Shown here: piece by piece, positions 52,133-63,583 of the stretch
Numbering within the stretch: the stretch's first letter is position 1
Layout: the number at the start of each line of letters is the position of its first letter
Source: Ascaris suum
Lineage: Eukaryota; Nematoda; Chromadorea; Rhabditida; Ascarididae
Assembly: GCA_013433145.1 (NCBI GenBank)
Contig: CM024186.1
Coordinates: 5,584,001-5,648,000, forward strand
Direction of reading: 5' to 3'
Length of the DNA: 64,000 nt
Position numbers and translations under genes: made by a program
The notes under the pieces: model-generated
What the model saw: the letters and a program-made list of their open reading frames with translations, nothing else
Told to the model about the DNA's origin: nothing
Databases searched by the model: none

Positions 52133-55100
52133 GTGAGGCCACTTTATGGATTACATCCTTGAATAACTGAGACGTCGAAGCTTTTGCCACTAGGAAGTTC
52201 AAGCCCGTTCTCTCGTCTTGACATCGCTCCCATTGCAATCCTAATTCACTGGATTATGCGACGCTTTTCACTTCCTCCAAATCGAGTTGTTAGACGGGGA
52301 AATTGGCTGATTTCAAAAAGAACAGTAGCCAAGAGAACAATGGCTTGACTCTGCGTAAGAAATAAGGGGGCAGGGGGGGGGAGGAGGGAAGGAAAGAGGA
52401 TGACGGGACGGTAAACCATTCTCTAAGAATAATATGCAAATTTATTCGATATCTTGTTGTCATTGCATGACATTTATTTCATCTTATCAAGCAAGCAATT
52501 AACTCCTTAGTGGAGGAGTTTTGGATCAACAAAAGATAGAGTTACCGAAACCTACGAAATGTATTATTTCCGTATATCTCAGTATCAACGTCTAATCTTT
52601 GTTCATGGCTCTTTAGCTTTTGAAGTTCATTAATAACTTCCAGCCTTATCGATAAGTCAAAAAAAACTTCTAGCTTTCATTGTCAGGTTTAATAGAGGTT
52701 GATTTTATTCCATCATTTCAAACTTAATTATCACTTGCTGATAGCAAGCTGAAGCTGGAAGACATATGGGCCCTTCGGCTGATAAGAGAGGAAAATATAA
52801 GAAATGCTGATAAAAGTTTGTTTTATTGAGTAGTTTACTGTATACTTTTCCTGTGCAAGAATATTTGCACATCTATGGTTTTATAGGTACAATTCTATCA
52901 ACAACAGCTCAATAACCTACAACCGCTAATAGAGAGTAAGAAAGAAGAGGTGATGAATTCATTTATGGATCAATCACCAATGGAACAGTTGGATAGCGCT
53001 AAACTGATGGCTACCTTCGTATGGACTGGTGTTCTACTATTGACCACTACTATTGGTGGCGTTCTGGGTGGTACGATCCTCAAGTCAATCCTGTCCCTCT
53101 TTGTGAGCGGTTTCTATGCATTTTTGGCCGCTTATATGTTGTTGCCAGCTATGGCGTGGTACTATCTGCAACAACCAACCGAACAGAACGCCGAAAATGA
53201 TCGTTCACGTCGACATATTCTCCTCGTTTTCTCTTTGCTAGAGGTTTGTTTTGAAATTTTAGTCGCATCGGACGATTCGATTCTGAATTTCCGAGATGAA
53301 TCTTAGTCAGCGCAATGCTAGCATATGCAAATATGCAAATATATGCAAATAAATTCCAATAGTGAATGGGGAATCGTAAAATTAGGACAACATCCTCCCT
53401 TAAATGTGATTGGACAACCAAATCGTTCAAGTTTCAATGGACCTTTTTTTCTGGAATCAAAGCATTGCCGTTAAAATAGTCAGGAAAATTCTTCCGGTTC
53501 CTCTTTTTTAGTAGCAAACATTGGAATTTTCTTCCTTTTTCGTTTCCACTCATAGAAAAATTTTGAGGACGAAAAAATTTTTACACATTAGACGATTTTA
53601 CAACTCGCTTAAAATTCACTGATACCCGATAGGGAAGTCATTAAAGGAATGAATAAAATAAAATAAAATAAAAAAGATAATATATATTTCAGGGTTTAGC
53701 TACTGGATTCATACTAAGTGAGCGTGCCCTTATTGGATCCCCACCATTAGCAGCTATCACCCCGTTGATTATTGGATTTGGCGCTCAAATGTGCGCTTCT
53801 TTCATCGCCAAGTTCGTTTTTGGCTATTTTATCGAACCATTTATTACTAAGAAAATACATTAACGCAATATTGTTGAATATGAGATAGATCTTAGGCTGA
53901 TATCGAACAGAAATGAACTCATACGTTCAATAAGGAAAACTAAGCGGTGATCTTATCAATCATGGCATCGATTTAATTTTATCACTGTTTCTATTGATAA
54001 AATCGTTCATCGAGAAAGACCTCTAAAGACGGAGATAATTGATAATTTATTTCGACTATTTTTCAGCTAGTGAAAATTTATTATTAGGCAACACAATAAT
54101 TTCGGAGTTTTTCTCCCAGTTGTGAAGCATGTGTTGCATCTATCTTCCATCACATTTCTCTCAAGGAAATCCTCCCTTCTTGTACGATGAAAGGATTTAC
54201 CTCAGAGAATCCCTCCTTAGAGCGTTGAAATTGAATGGTTTTAGCGATCGCAAAAAAACTACTCGGTGTTACGCTTGGTGGTGGTCTTTTGATACACCTC
54301 AGTTTGGGTGTTATCATCGGCGTATCAGTTCCATATCTCTTACTAAGTCTTCTCTATACGGCTATTGGTTTTGTCGCTATTCAACACTATATCAAGCATG
54401 TCAACAAGGAAACTGTATGTTCATAGTTGTCTGATATTTATTCATCAATAAACTCCAAATAATTTTTACGCACTAAAAGATCTATTCTGAATGAAACAAT
54501 AATAAAATAACCTTTTAATTTAGTTTAATGTCTACGACTAATCTGTCCAAAATAGAGATAAAACAGTGCAAAACTGCCACCCTTAAAGCAGTTTGTCAAA
54601 AAAAAGAAGAAAAATTCGCCACTTTCATCGATCTGTTTTGAAATATTGCCATCGAATTGCTGTCAAAATTTTTGAATAAAAACTGCATTTATGGAAGGCA
54701 ACAGAACTACAATCCTCAATGAATATTCGTCGTAAAAATATTATGCAAATCAGCAATACTAAGTAAAACGTGAGGTTTGAAATAACTTTCAATCAGTTAT
54801 TTGTGCAGCTTGAAACGTTTCGACCTCATAGGACGTCAAATTGGACGGGACTTTGCATATGGATTCCATAATTTCGGAAATATCGGTTCGAATTCTACGT
54901 AAGGGAAACGCTGGTGAGCGAACACAGCAGAAGAAGAAATCGCCTAAGCGTCTCCTTCTTCGCAAATAATTCTCTAGTGATCTAATGTAATAGTTAATAA
55001 TGGAAACAAAGTGTTTGCAGGTATTCACACATGAATACCAACTGTCATTTGTTCTGGCAGTATTAGCATCACAAGCGCTCATCTACTTTATATTCGGAGG

Positions 55101-55143
55101 AGATCCCAACGAGATGGCTGCCAAATCTGCAGAAACCGCCTAA
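52025..55143 (+). CDS. Bax inhibitor-1-like (TMBIM family) membrane protein
   Basis: BI-1 proteins are seven-helix membrane proteins of the ER that leak calcium and restrain stress-induced death. Exons: 52025-52132, 52887-53243, 53693-53815, 54245-54414, 55021-55143. An in-frame TGA lies nine bases before the ATG. About 60 hydrophilic N-terminal residues precede hydrophobic segments starting LMATFVWTGVLLLTTTIGGV, then one after ILKSILSLFV, RRHILLVFSLLEGLATGF, SPPLAAITPLIIGFGAQM, LLGVTLGGGLLIHLSLGVII, PYLLLSLLYTAIGFVAI and YQLSFVLAVLASQALIYF. The P-containing fourth segment and the LGG of the fifth match BI-1. The exon 3-4 junction misses phase by one base. The product would be about 293 residues, longer than human BI-1 (about 237) because of its N-terminus. 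An AATAAA lies at 55237-55242. The C-terminus lacks the usual Lys cluster. Confidence 0.7.
52887..53243 (+). CDS. BI-1-like gene exon 2, first helices
   Basis: 119 codons after a TTTTATAG acceptor, from VQFYQQQLNNLQP through two long hydrophobic segments to RRHILLVFSLLE, ending at GAG|GTTTG. Phase 0 at both ends. Confidence 0.8.
53693..53815 (+). CDS. BI-1-like gene exon 3
   Basis: After TATATTTCAG: GLATGFILSERALIGSPPLA, then a hydrophobic stretch to SFIAKF. The proposed donor is TTC|GTTTTT. If unspliced, the frame runs on to FVFGYFIEPF...KKIH and TAA at 53863, which could be an alternative 3' end. An alternative donor is AA|GTTCG at 53811. Confidence 0.65.
54245..54414 (+). CDS. BI-1-like gene exon 4
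   Basis: After GGTTTTAG the hydrophobic frame reads KKLLGVTLGGGLLIHLSLGV, then a further helix ending HYIKHVNKET at a GTATGT donor. An in-frame TGA just before the acceptor shows this cannot be a separate upstream start. The entry phase fails by one base, at the A7 run 54252-54258. Confidence 0.7.
55021..55143 (+). CDS. BI-1-like gene exon 5 (terminal)
   Basis: After GTGTTTGCAG: VFTHEYQLSFVLAVLASQAL, IYFIFGGDPNEMAAKS, AETA and TAA. It gives the last hydrophobic segment and a short acidic/Ala-rich tail. It joins exon 4 in phase 0. Confidence 0.75.
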   Translation, partial: VFTHEYQLSFVLAVLASQALIYFIFGGDPNEMAAKSAETA

Positions 55144-55236
55144 AAAGATCGAATGATCGGTGAGACGACGACGATCGCAGGCGAAAGAACGTCAAGACTA
55201 GTGACCTCAGATCATCGACTTTGCATTGACTACATC

Positions 55237-55242
55237 AATAAA
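55237..55242 (+). terminator. polyadenylation signal AATAAA of the BI-1-like gene
   Basis: Canonical AATAAA about 95 bases after the stop codon. The AT-rich background makes chance occurrence easy, but the position suits. Confidence 0.5.
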
Positions 55243-55243
55243 T

Positions 55244-58200
55244 AGTTTAAAAACACTTGTTGAAGGATGTGCACTCAATATTCTGACTTGCCGCGCTAGT
55301 ATTCCGAAGGACACACCTTTATTTTAAATGAAGCGCGAGCTAAGCATCCAGCAATTCGTGGAGATAATTACCAGAGACGATATCGAAATTTATAAGGTGT
55401 GGAGTCGAGATGCAAACTTGATAAGAACACCCACTACAGTCTTATTATGCTCAGAAAGACAATTATCCATAATTAAGCTGCGCGATAGATTGTTTTTTAG
55501 TGCATTCGGGAAGTAGACAATGATTCCATTTCCTCAATCAAACTTCCACATGCATTACCTCCAAATTCGTCGCTTTATCATTTTCTTTCTTTGTTGAAGC
55601 TTTCGACTTCAATCCTACCACCCCTCCCCATGAAAGAAAAAAAAGTAGTGATTCTCAAATTAATCTGTGCCTCGGAAGTATCTAGAATCCTCCGTGGAAA
55701 AATTATTCAAACATCTGAACTGAAAACATGTCCAGCTCCTGTTGTTTTTCCATGGACCACGTCCTGTTTCCTTGTTTCCTTTGCTCGCCTCGAAGGGCTC
55801 TGCGCAAACATCGTGATTGGGAAGTCAAGGAATGGTGGGCGGAGGGGAATGAAACAGACAGCAAACGCCATCCCACCCCCAAAGCAAGCGAACTTGCTTC
55901 GTTCGTGCTGTTACATGTAATGTTTCGTTCCTGTTCCTTCGCTGCCCAGCCGTTGGTATACGTTTCGGCTTGGAAGTAGCCCAAACTTCAATCTAATTCT
56001 CTGCCTCAGCCTTGTAAGGTTCTCACGTCATACCGCACGAAACATTCGTCCAACGTTATCTGCTATTCAACAAGCTATCGACCGCCCTACCGTTAGAGAC
56101 CAAAAGCTGGATGCTTCAAAATTCCAACCTCAACTAACGTAGATGAGATGCGTTGCTCGACCTCCACCCATAAAGTGAGGCCTTGGAAGCAAATAGGTCT
56201 CCACCTTGCAAACGTGTAGCAGCTAAGAAAGGAAGTTGGAAGTTTGCAAAAAGCCGGAAACTGCCTACAACAAAGCATAGTCTATAAGCACTTCATAACT
56301 TTCATCAGTGGGCCGGTTCGCCCTGAAATCTCCACACTTCCCATAAGACACTCGACTAAATCCACATCCCAAGTTCAAAAATTTGAACTTCCTAAGGTTT
56401 CTGGATGCTGCGGTCAGCGGTCACCTGACCGAGCAGTAAATGTTGCCTATTACGGATACAAGCCCGAACAACTCAGATCCTCTCATTGCGCCACAAGATT
56501 CAACCCAAAAGAAAATGTAAAAGAATAGCGATTTCCACTTAGTACTCCTCAAAGGCTCTTGATTTGTCTATTGCAATATAAACTTCATCAATATGTACTC
56601 AAAAACTATTTTAAAAAAACTTAGAAATTTATCATTAATTAATAATATTAACAACAATTCAAAACTTTCGAATTACAAAAAAAAAAAAGAAAATTCTAAT
56701 CAATAAAAAATTTGATATAAGACTAATATTTAATTTTATAGTTTATTTTAATATAAACGTTAATAATTAACACAAAAAAAAACGGAAATAAATCGGGAAA
56801 AAAAAAGGTAGATAAAATTATCGAATAACACTTTTTCAATCAATGCAATTAAGAAATGTTGTGAGATAATAATGAAAAAATAAATGAGAAATAATCTTTC
56901 GCACTTATTGATATTTACCTAACAATATTCTTTTGAAGTAACAATTTTTTTGTAAGGAATAACGGCAATAATACCTCAAAATATGCAAATCATTGAGAGT
57001 ACTATGAAATAAATAATTAAAAACTCCACAATACTCTGAAAAAATTAAAAAAAAAAAAACTCAATCATTTAACATTCAAATTAAACTCGATGAACACCTT
57101 CAAGGTATGATTTATTAAAGATATCGATGAAATTTTATACAACTTTATTCATATTCTTGAAAAACCTTTACTGCTATAATTTGCTGAATGAATGTTACAA
57201 CGTGAAGTGAGGTTAATGAAAACAATTTCAACGAGAGGTTTTTATGCAAATTAACAACTCATATTTATAATTAAGAAAATTATTCGATCATTGACTTTTT
57301 TTTCCATAAAATTTAATTCTTTTTCTGATTTCTTCTATAAAAATTTCATTAAGTAATTAAATAACCATCTCAAAGAAAAACTTCTTGTGTTCAAAAAAAA
57401 ACGTAATTAGTAAATCCTATACGCAGTGCGGCAATTTCTTTTTATATCACACCAAAGGAATCGACTTCTTTCGGTTTAAACCGAATTTTACCACCCAAAT
57501 ACCTTATATCACCTAAAACTAATTTTGCTACGCTCTAAAAGGACAACTGATCTATGGTACTTAACACAAAAATATCAGGATTATTACAGAATTATATTAG
57601 GTCAACTCATTATATAAACTGCTTTGTAGTAGAACATTACGGCATTATACCAAAAGGGAGAGAATGATATGGGAGCAATACGACGAAACCAATGAAATCG
57701 GCTGTTAGCACAGCAAAACTATATAACAAACTTATTGTACATTAAATAAAAAATAACAGTTCAATTTTAAAACCGCATCATGCATAAATATCTCATATTC
57801 ATTCAAGATTTTGGCATGGTGCCAAATTTTGGCTTAGTGCCAATATCAGCAATAAAACGTGAGTACTCCCTAAACGATTGCAACAGTATCAGCTTCAAAT
57901 AAAACTGTTTGCTACACTCTTAAACCTCATATACTATTAAATTAAATCAGTATGACATCGCAAGTGTGTAAGGGATTCTTTTGATAACCCAATACTAACA
58001 AACTTCTTTTAATGTGCAACTGAATCGACATAAGAACATCTAATCTATCTGTACGGGTCGGGAATGTGGCATACCCTGCATCGTTATATGCTTCTCTCTT
58101 TACTGCAAAAAATAAAACGCAAATAAAATGCTGTTAATTTGCCTATCTGCAATAATTCCCTACAACGGCAAAAAACACTTCCGTCGATTGTCGACTCTCC

Positions 58201-58541
58201 TCTGAACGAAAGAGGTGGCAAAAAAATGAAAGGTATTGTTGTGTCATAAAGTGCGCATCTCTCTAACAACGTCATCCTCTCTCTCTCTCTCTCTCTCCCT
58301 ATGTATATGTGCACTTCATCTACTCGAAAAAGCAGTGAACTTCCCCTGGAAGTGTTTCTCCTTCCTCTCGTTTTCACTCTCAATCAGCGACGATTCATTC
58401 TAATAATAACTGACGTTTACAAAGAAACCAAATCATAAACTAGAACCTATCATCACAAAGTGAATATTACCTCACAGCATACAAAGGAACATGACTATAT
58501 ACGAAACCATTAAAAATCCCACGCGACTTCCAGCGCCGCAC
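55244..58541. other. intergenic region between BI-1-like gene and TPP2
   Basis: A GC-richer island at about 55.6-56.5 kb has overlapping open frames on both strands, none recognised. One plus-strand frame from about 55921 to 56140 includes RFSRHTARNIRPTLSAIQQA and ends at TAG. From 56.55 to 58.5 kb the sequence is AT-rich with no gene seen, apart from a CT microsatellite. Confidence 0.45.
58273..58300. repeat. CT dinucleotide microsatellite
   Basis: About 11 CT units just downstream of the TPP2 stop codon in transcript sense. Confidence 0.9.
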
Positions 58542-58631
58542 TTAGAAAGGTCGAAATTGTGTTCTATACTTGAGGATAAGTGCGTTACGAAGGATGGTCG
58601 CCATATGCACCCAACCAAGTTGTTCGACAAG
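58542..58631 (-). CDS. TPP2: TPP2 terminal exon
   Basis: Acceptor AAATATTGCAG; 29 codons LVEQLGWVHMATILRNALIL then KYRTQFRPF and TAA. Aligns with the human end 'LMKLLGWTHCASFTENWLPI...', including the LGWxH and a final aromatic residue. Confidence 0.9.
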   Translation of the reverse strand, partial: LVEQLGWVHMATILRNALILKYRTQFRPF

Positions 58632-61600
58632 CTGCAATATTTACTCAGGATGTCACAAACTTATTGCACTTCAAAAATAAGCTTTAAGTAAGTTCTATGG
58701 TCTAGTATATACCGCTTAAGTTTTTACTGAAAGAGCCGACACAATTTTTGAAAGAGTTTGATTTGTACACATGGAAGAGAGGATATATCCACCACAACAA
58801 CCATGACTTCTGGATTAAAACAATGGGAACATAATGAAAAATAAACGGGCAAAAAATAACGCAATGGGCAAAATATATCCAACTAAAGTTCTCAATAAAC
58901 CCGGAAGCACTCTTACTTCACATTACTTTGAAAAATAGGCGATCCGAAAAGGTACAGCTAGGAGCCTCTAAGACCTGACCACAATCCCACTCGACAGGGT
59001 CATGGAATTTATCTCGTTATCAGTCGGTCAACAAAATCTAACAGCAACACTACCGCACTCAAAAATAGACCAACAGCATTCCCCAGCAAGGTAATCTAAT
59101 CTTACCTCGATAACAGCCATGTCCATTGCCGAACAATTAACATAAGGTTTTTCCTCAGCCGCCTTTCGTAGATATTTCAATGCACGTGCATAGTGTGCAT
59201 GTGCCACTGCCTGCTTCGCACTTAGTATTAACGCCTAAATAAAACTGCACTAACTATTGAAAACACATTAAACACTCACCGACAATAAATAAGCGGAAAT
59301 AAGATAAACAGAGAAAATAATTCCCCCTCTCCAAAAAAAGACAAAAAAACATATGTGGCAATTTCTCATGCTTGAAAATTCCCCCCTATAAATCAATAAT
59401 TTTAAGTTTTATTGGACAAAACAAACAACTAATTGTCTGTAAATCACCACGCCAAGAAATCTGCGCTTCCGATATTCTCACTGAGGTAAAACGTTTGCAC
59501 AAAGAAATTCTATCGTTCCATTGTAAAGCTCTAAGATATAATACTAGCATATATTCACCCTTCTAATCCTCCTAACCCCTCCCCCCCCCTCCCCCTTTCG
59601 CTCACCCCTTTATGCACTCTATAAATATCGATGAGCACTGAACAATAAATATGTATCGATTTCTCTAAGCGCTTTTCGTAACAAATAGGACGTCCAATGA
59701 TTAGATGCGAATATCCAGAATGATGCAACCGAAAATCTATATCCGCCTTAAACGTCAACTATCACATCAACGAAATCGCGTTCCAATCCTAGAATTAAAA
59801 TCTACTCTCCTCTTCATCTACTTACTTCTTTCTAATCTCAATGCCACACTTCAGATTTCATTAATAAAGCATATAGAAACCTTTTATTAACATAACAAAA
59901 CAAAATAAAATATTATAGACCCTGCACGAATACTCCATTAAACCTGCTGATCTCTCCTCTAAAAAGCCATCACAAAGAAAGATATTAATGGCATTTTTCG
60001 TTTATTCATAAAAATTTGCATATAAATTCATACAAATCGTTTATTCAAATTCTATCTACATAAAAAACAATACAGAACATATAAGGAGTATTGAAGATAC
60101 CGAAGACCTTGTTATATTTATCAATAAAATACCTACTTATTACTTATTAAAAGGTTTTTATTACTTATTACTTATTACTTATCACTGCTACTTATTAAAA
60201 AGGTTTTTACTCCATGAACAATTAAGCTTGCCAAAATACTGCAGAGAAGTCGAACCTTTCCGTCAGTCGGCTCCAACCATTTCATAACCTCATAATAAGC
60301 TGAATCCAAATCTTGCAGCGTTACTTTCGGCTGAAATCATTTCCATATATGTTGTCTCTTAATCTTTCGGCTCATAACCTCAAAACCTTTCCGACAATCT
60401 TATATAAAAAAGCAAATAAAATTGCACAATGCATAAACAGCACTGCCCTATTTCCAACGAATGAAAAAATCCTTCGCTTCATAACTTATTGTACTTTCAA
60501 TAAAATAACACAAACTTACCTTTAACTCAAAGAACACCAAAGTTTCTAGAAATGAACGGGACAAGAAGGAAGGAGAACTGAAAACAATGGAAGGACTGTC
60601 TTGCTTACTGCACTGGATGTAGGTTGCTCCGAATCAGATGTCTCAATCGCCGTTGCCGTTGAGGCAACAGAGTTATCCGCTGGTTCGCCATCCGTCAAAC
60701 TCAAAAGTTCACCGGTGACCGGATCATCCTTCTCCTTCGCTTTCACCTCGTCGACCACCTAAAACTCCAAATAGAAGTGTTAGGAAGTTCAACGTGTCAC
60801 AGGATTATTTCAGAGTCATGCCTTAATCACCATCAGGCACAAGCCGAGAACTGATTTTGGGAGAGCGATATGGCCAACAAAAACCTATAACATCCATGAC
60901 AACAAGAAATAAACTTCGTTGAAACACTTCCGCACCTAAACATTGCAAAGCTCGAAAAATCATGACCGATGCACTGCCCTTAAAAACTGACAACGAAAAG
61001 AGCATTCTCTTCTTCCCCTCCCCGGCTGACCCTCCTCCAACTAATTTTCATGGTTATACCCAAACCTACAACTACTGCTTCCGATTATTGCATCTGCATT
61101 AAACGATTTGAATGTTACGATCGAAAAAGCCGTCAGCAAAACCAACCCTCTTACTTTCACTTATTCTTTAAATGCTTTCATTTAATTGCCTTCCATTCCT
61201 TCAAGCTTCATAGAAAAGCATCTATGCGGTCGATTACTAGCTCACTTCATCCTATCTGCTCATCATTTGCAACATATAACATTGAATATACTTGTCAAGA
61301 CTACGCCTTCGTGCTTCGACTAACGACCATCCCGTGAAAAAGAAGAAGGGATCATAATTGAGAGCTTTGCGAAATCTTTCAGTCAAGCAATAACACGATT
61401 TCAAATTCAAGTTCAACTCCAATTCAGTTCAAGTTCTCTTTTATTTGCAGAAACATTCTCAAAGAAGCGGAATATCGATGAATATTTAAATCTCGAGGCA
61501 TATGCTATGGACTTTCAATGCTCATTGTCACCTCTTAGACTAAATTAGGTCGGGAACTCAAAGAAGAGGTCTTAGTGCGGATCTTTCTCTTGCTACAGAT

Positions 61601-63583
61601 CAAGATCGCTTGTCATACCTTCTAATGGGATCGAGATAAAGGCTCTCCTTAGTGACTAGATCTTGAGCTTGCAAAATTAACCGATATACAAACTGATCGT
61701 CGAATCTACAAGAGAAAAAAATTTTATAAAAAAAAAAAATCAAACCTGAAAATCACCAACGGATGGTTTCTTTGAAATTTCCTTCTGTGATTTATCCTCT
61801 TTAGTGGCTAATGCGAATGATATCCCACAACGAAATGATTTTGGTATTTGTTGTGTACTAATCGCTAGATGAGCATCGGCGAGTACATTCGCTTTTGCTA
61901 ATAATGCATCTACGATTGCCGATCGCCGAGCATCCATATCCCTATAAAATTTTCCTCGTTAAATTTACAAAATAAACAAACAAATAAACAAATTTAAATA
62001 TTACTAAAGATTTTGCACCTCTATATAGTAAATGCAGCCAGTTACATATAACGTAGAGCACCTATTTAAGCGTCCATCGTTAAAATTATGAAAACGATTC
62101 TCAATGACCGCTAGAATTCAATGAACGAACAAATTTGTCGGTTTGCTTAACTGAGGATATCATCGACTTTGGTAGTAAACCATTTGAATTTCAGCAACGA
62201 ATTAGAACACTGAACAATTTTAAATAAAATTACTCCCATAACATTAGTGCTGAAATCCTTTTAAATTTATCTAAATTTCTACCATCCAAATCTTTAATAC
62301 GATCAAATACCTACTCATACCATAAAAAGTTGATGTTTATGCAAGACTACGATGATATCGCATAGACCCAATAAATAAATAAATAAATAAATAAATAAGC
62401 AGAAAAAATTATTAAAGAAATATTCAGCAATAAACTAGGACCGTAATGGCATCTGAAGCGGGTACCTTGAAATGAAACATAACCAATCCAACCTAAGTCA
62501 AAACTAGAATAATTATCACAACACAATCACAAATTCGCACCGCCACAATTTGTCGTTACGTTTTCGTAGTATTTTCTTGGAAACATACGCTTTCAAAGAA
62601 ACATCGTTCTCGTTGCATTCTTGTTTGGTACCCAAATACCGCAATACCTCATCGGGTTTCGTTACCGCAAGTACCCTCTCCACGAGACTCATCACCTGTT
62701 CGCGCACTCGTACTGAATTCTGAAAAAAAAAATCTTCATTTCTTCTATTCCAGTAAAAAATTTGCATATTTCCGTAATAAACACAGTATTTATCAAATGC
62801 AGTTATTCACATATATGCATAAAGTCGATTCGATATCGCCTCAATTATGAAATTTTATAGATAAGAAGGCTGAAGAAATGCATCAGCAGAGATAGAAATA
62901 GCCAACAATAAAGCACAGCATGAGTTTTTTCAACAAAAACAGCGTCATAAACCACAAAGGACAATGGTGCTCAAGTATCGACCAGATAAACGAACTCATT
63001 CCGTGAGACAGAATTCAGTCACACCTAAATACCTAGTCCTAATGGAATGACAAAAATAAACGGTAAACAAGGTAAAAGGAACCTTCATAATTCAATAAAT
63101 CCAAAGAAATTAAAACAGCAGACCTTAAAATGGGGATAAAGAATATTAGTAAACATTACATATTATACCTCGTATAATGTCCATACTTTGTGTTCCCATA
63201 TTCTAACGCCTATAGTCTACAAAGACATGCCCAGTTTAAGCCAAAGGTGAGCGAATGCTCCTGTTTGCAGTTTCAACAGCAGGTCCTATATACAGGTCCC
63301 GTACTATGGGATTATGCGACATCCTAGTATCACTTAGGCAGTTTTCGCCACCACCGGGTTGTAAAAAAACCCGGAAATCAAGAAATCCTAGATTCCGTGG
63401 TTTTTTCGAAAGTTACAGCAAAGTTTCGAAGAATAACCTTCGTATCACAAAGTCTTTTCAACTGCGCCTGGATCAGTGGAAGATGATTTGGATATTGCAC
63501 GGACAATTTCTCGAACAATTCGTTCGCTTCTGAAGGATTCTTCAGTTTCGCCATCCACATGATCTGCGAATCCCTCAGCGCCT
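58542..63583 (-). CDS. TPP2: tripeptidyl peptidase II, C-terminal seven exons (5' end outside)
   Basis: TPP2 is a giant cytosolic serine peptidase that removes tripeptides from products of the proteasome. Exons in transcript order: 63438-63583, 62589-62719, 61746-61941, 60609-60758, 60256-60330, 59106-59234, 58542-58631. All junctions are GT-AG and every phase closes, giving 917 bases, about the last 305 residues of a protein usually near 1250. Landmarks are ALRDSQIMWMAKL, YPNHLPLIQAQLKRL, DMDARRSAIVDALLAKANVL, YYEVMKWLEPTDGK, ALKYLRKAAEEKPY and LGWVHMATI, in the order of the family. The spacing between WLEPTDGK and ALKY equals that in human TPP2, which chose the GTTCGA donor at 60256. The subtilisin-like catalytic domain lies beyond the right edge. 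Confidence 0.92.
59106..59234 (-). CDS. TPP2: TPP2 exon
   Basis: Acceptor TTTATTTAG, donor GAG|GTAAGA. 43 codons: ALILSAKQAVAHAHYARALK, YLRKAAEEKPYVN, CSAMDMAVIE. Aligns with human 'VNKMYGRGLKFATKLVEEKP'. Confidence 0.9.
60125..60212. repeat. TACTTATT tandem repeat in a TPP2 intron
   Basis: TTATTACTTA-type units repeat about ten times, with a duplicated TTATTAAAAGGTTTTTA segment at each end. Confidence 0.8.
60256..60330 (-). CDS. TPP2: TPP2 exon
   Basis: Acceptor ATGATTTCAG; 25 codons PKVTLQDLDSAYYEVMKWLE then PTDGK. Matches human 'ETFWETTKWLDLFDNK'. Two in-frame donors exist (GTTCGA at 60256, GTAAAA at 60211); the first preserves family spacing. Confidence 0.85.
60609..60758 (-). CDS. TPP2: TPP2 exon, variable linker
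   Basis: Acceptor GGAGTTTTAG, donor GCA|GTAAGC. 50 codons, highly charged then Ser/Thr-rich: VVDEVKAKEKDDPVTGELLS, LTDGEPADNSV, ETSDSEQPTSSA. It falls at the place of the acidic disordered insert of other TPP2 proteins. Phase 0 on both sides. Confidence 0.8.
61746..61941 (-). CDS. TPP2: TPP2 exon
   Basis: Acceptor AATTTTATAG, donor CAG|GTTTGA. One base plus 65 codons beginning DMDARRSAIVDALLAKANVL, against human 'DMDKQKSTLVDALCRKGCAL'. The second half (STQQIPKSF, KEDKSQKEISKKPSVGDFQ) is a basic, poorly conserved linker. Confidence 0.9.
62366..62399. repeat. AATA tetranucleotide microsatellite
   Basis: About eight AATA units in a TPP2 intron. Confidence 0.9.
62589..62719 (-). CDS. TPP2: TPP2 exon
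   Basis: Acceptor TTTTTTTCAG, donor GC|GTATGT. 43 codons plus two bases: NSVRVREQVMSLVERVLAVT, then YLGTKQECNENDVSLKA. Corresponds to the human 'VISHIDQTALAVYIAMKTD' helix region. The donor was set by the phase of the next exon and the alignment across DMD. Confidence 0.85.
63438..63583 (-). CDS. TPP2: TPP2 exon (first in window)
   Basis: Acceptor GTATTTGCAG, donor AAG|GTTATT. Two bases plus 48 codons: ALRDSQIMWMAKLKNP, then ELFEKLSVQYPNHLPL and RLCDTK. Matches the human 'ALRDLKVQWMSKL...YPNYLPLYVARL' block. Needs an upstream exon ending in phase 1, not found in the last 400 bases. Confidence 0.9.

Noticed and set aside
54129..54434. 101-codon plus-strand frame (CYAWWWSFDTPQFGCYHRR)
   Set aside because: Out-of-frame shadow of BI-1-like exon 4, whose own frame is strongly hydrophobic and family-like.
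58020..58110. Minus-strand stretch REAYNDAGYATFPTRTDRLD as the TPP2 last exon
   Set aside because: The exon at 58542-58631 carries LGWVHMATI and a stop in correct phase and matches the TPP2 end; the 58.0-kb stretch does not.
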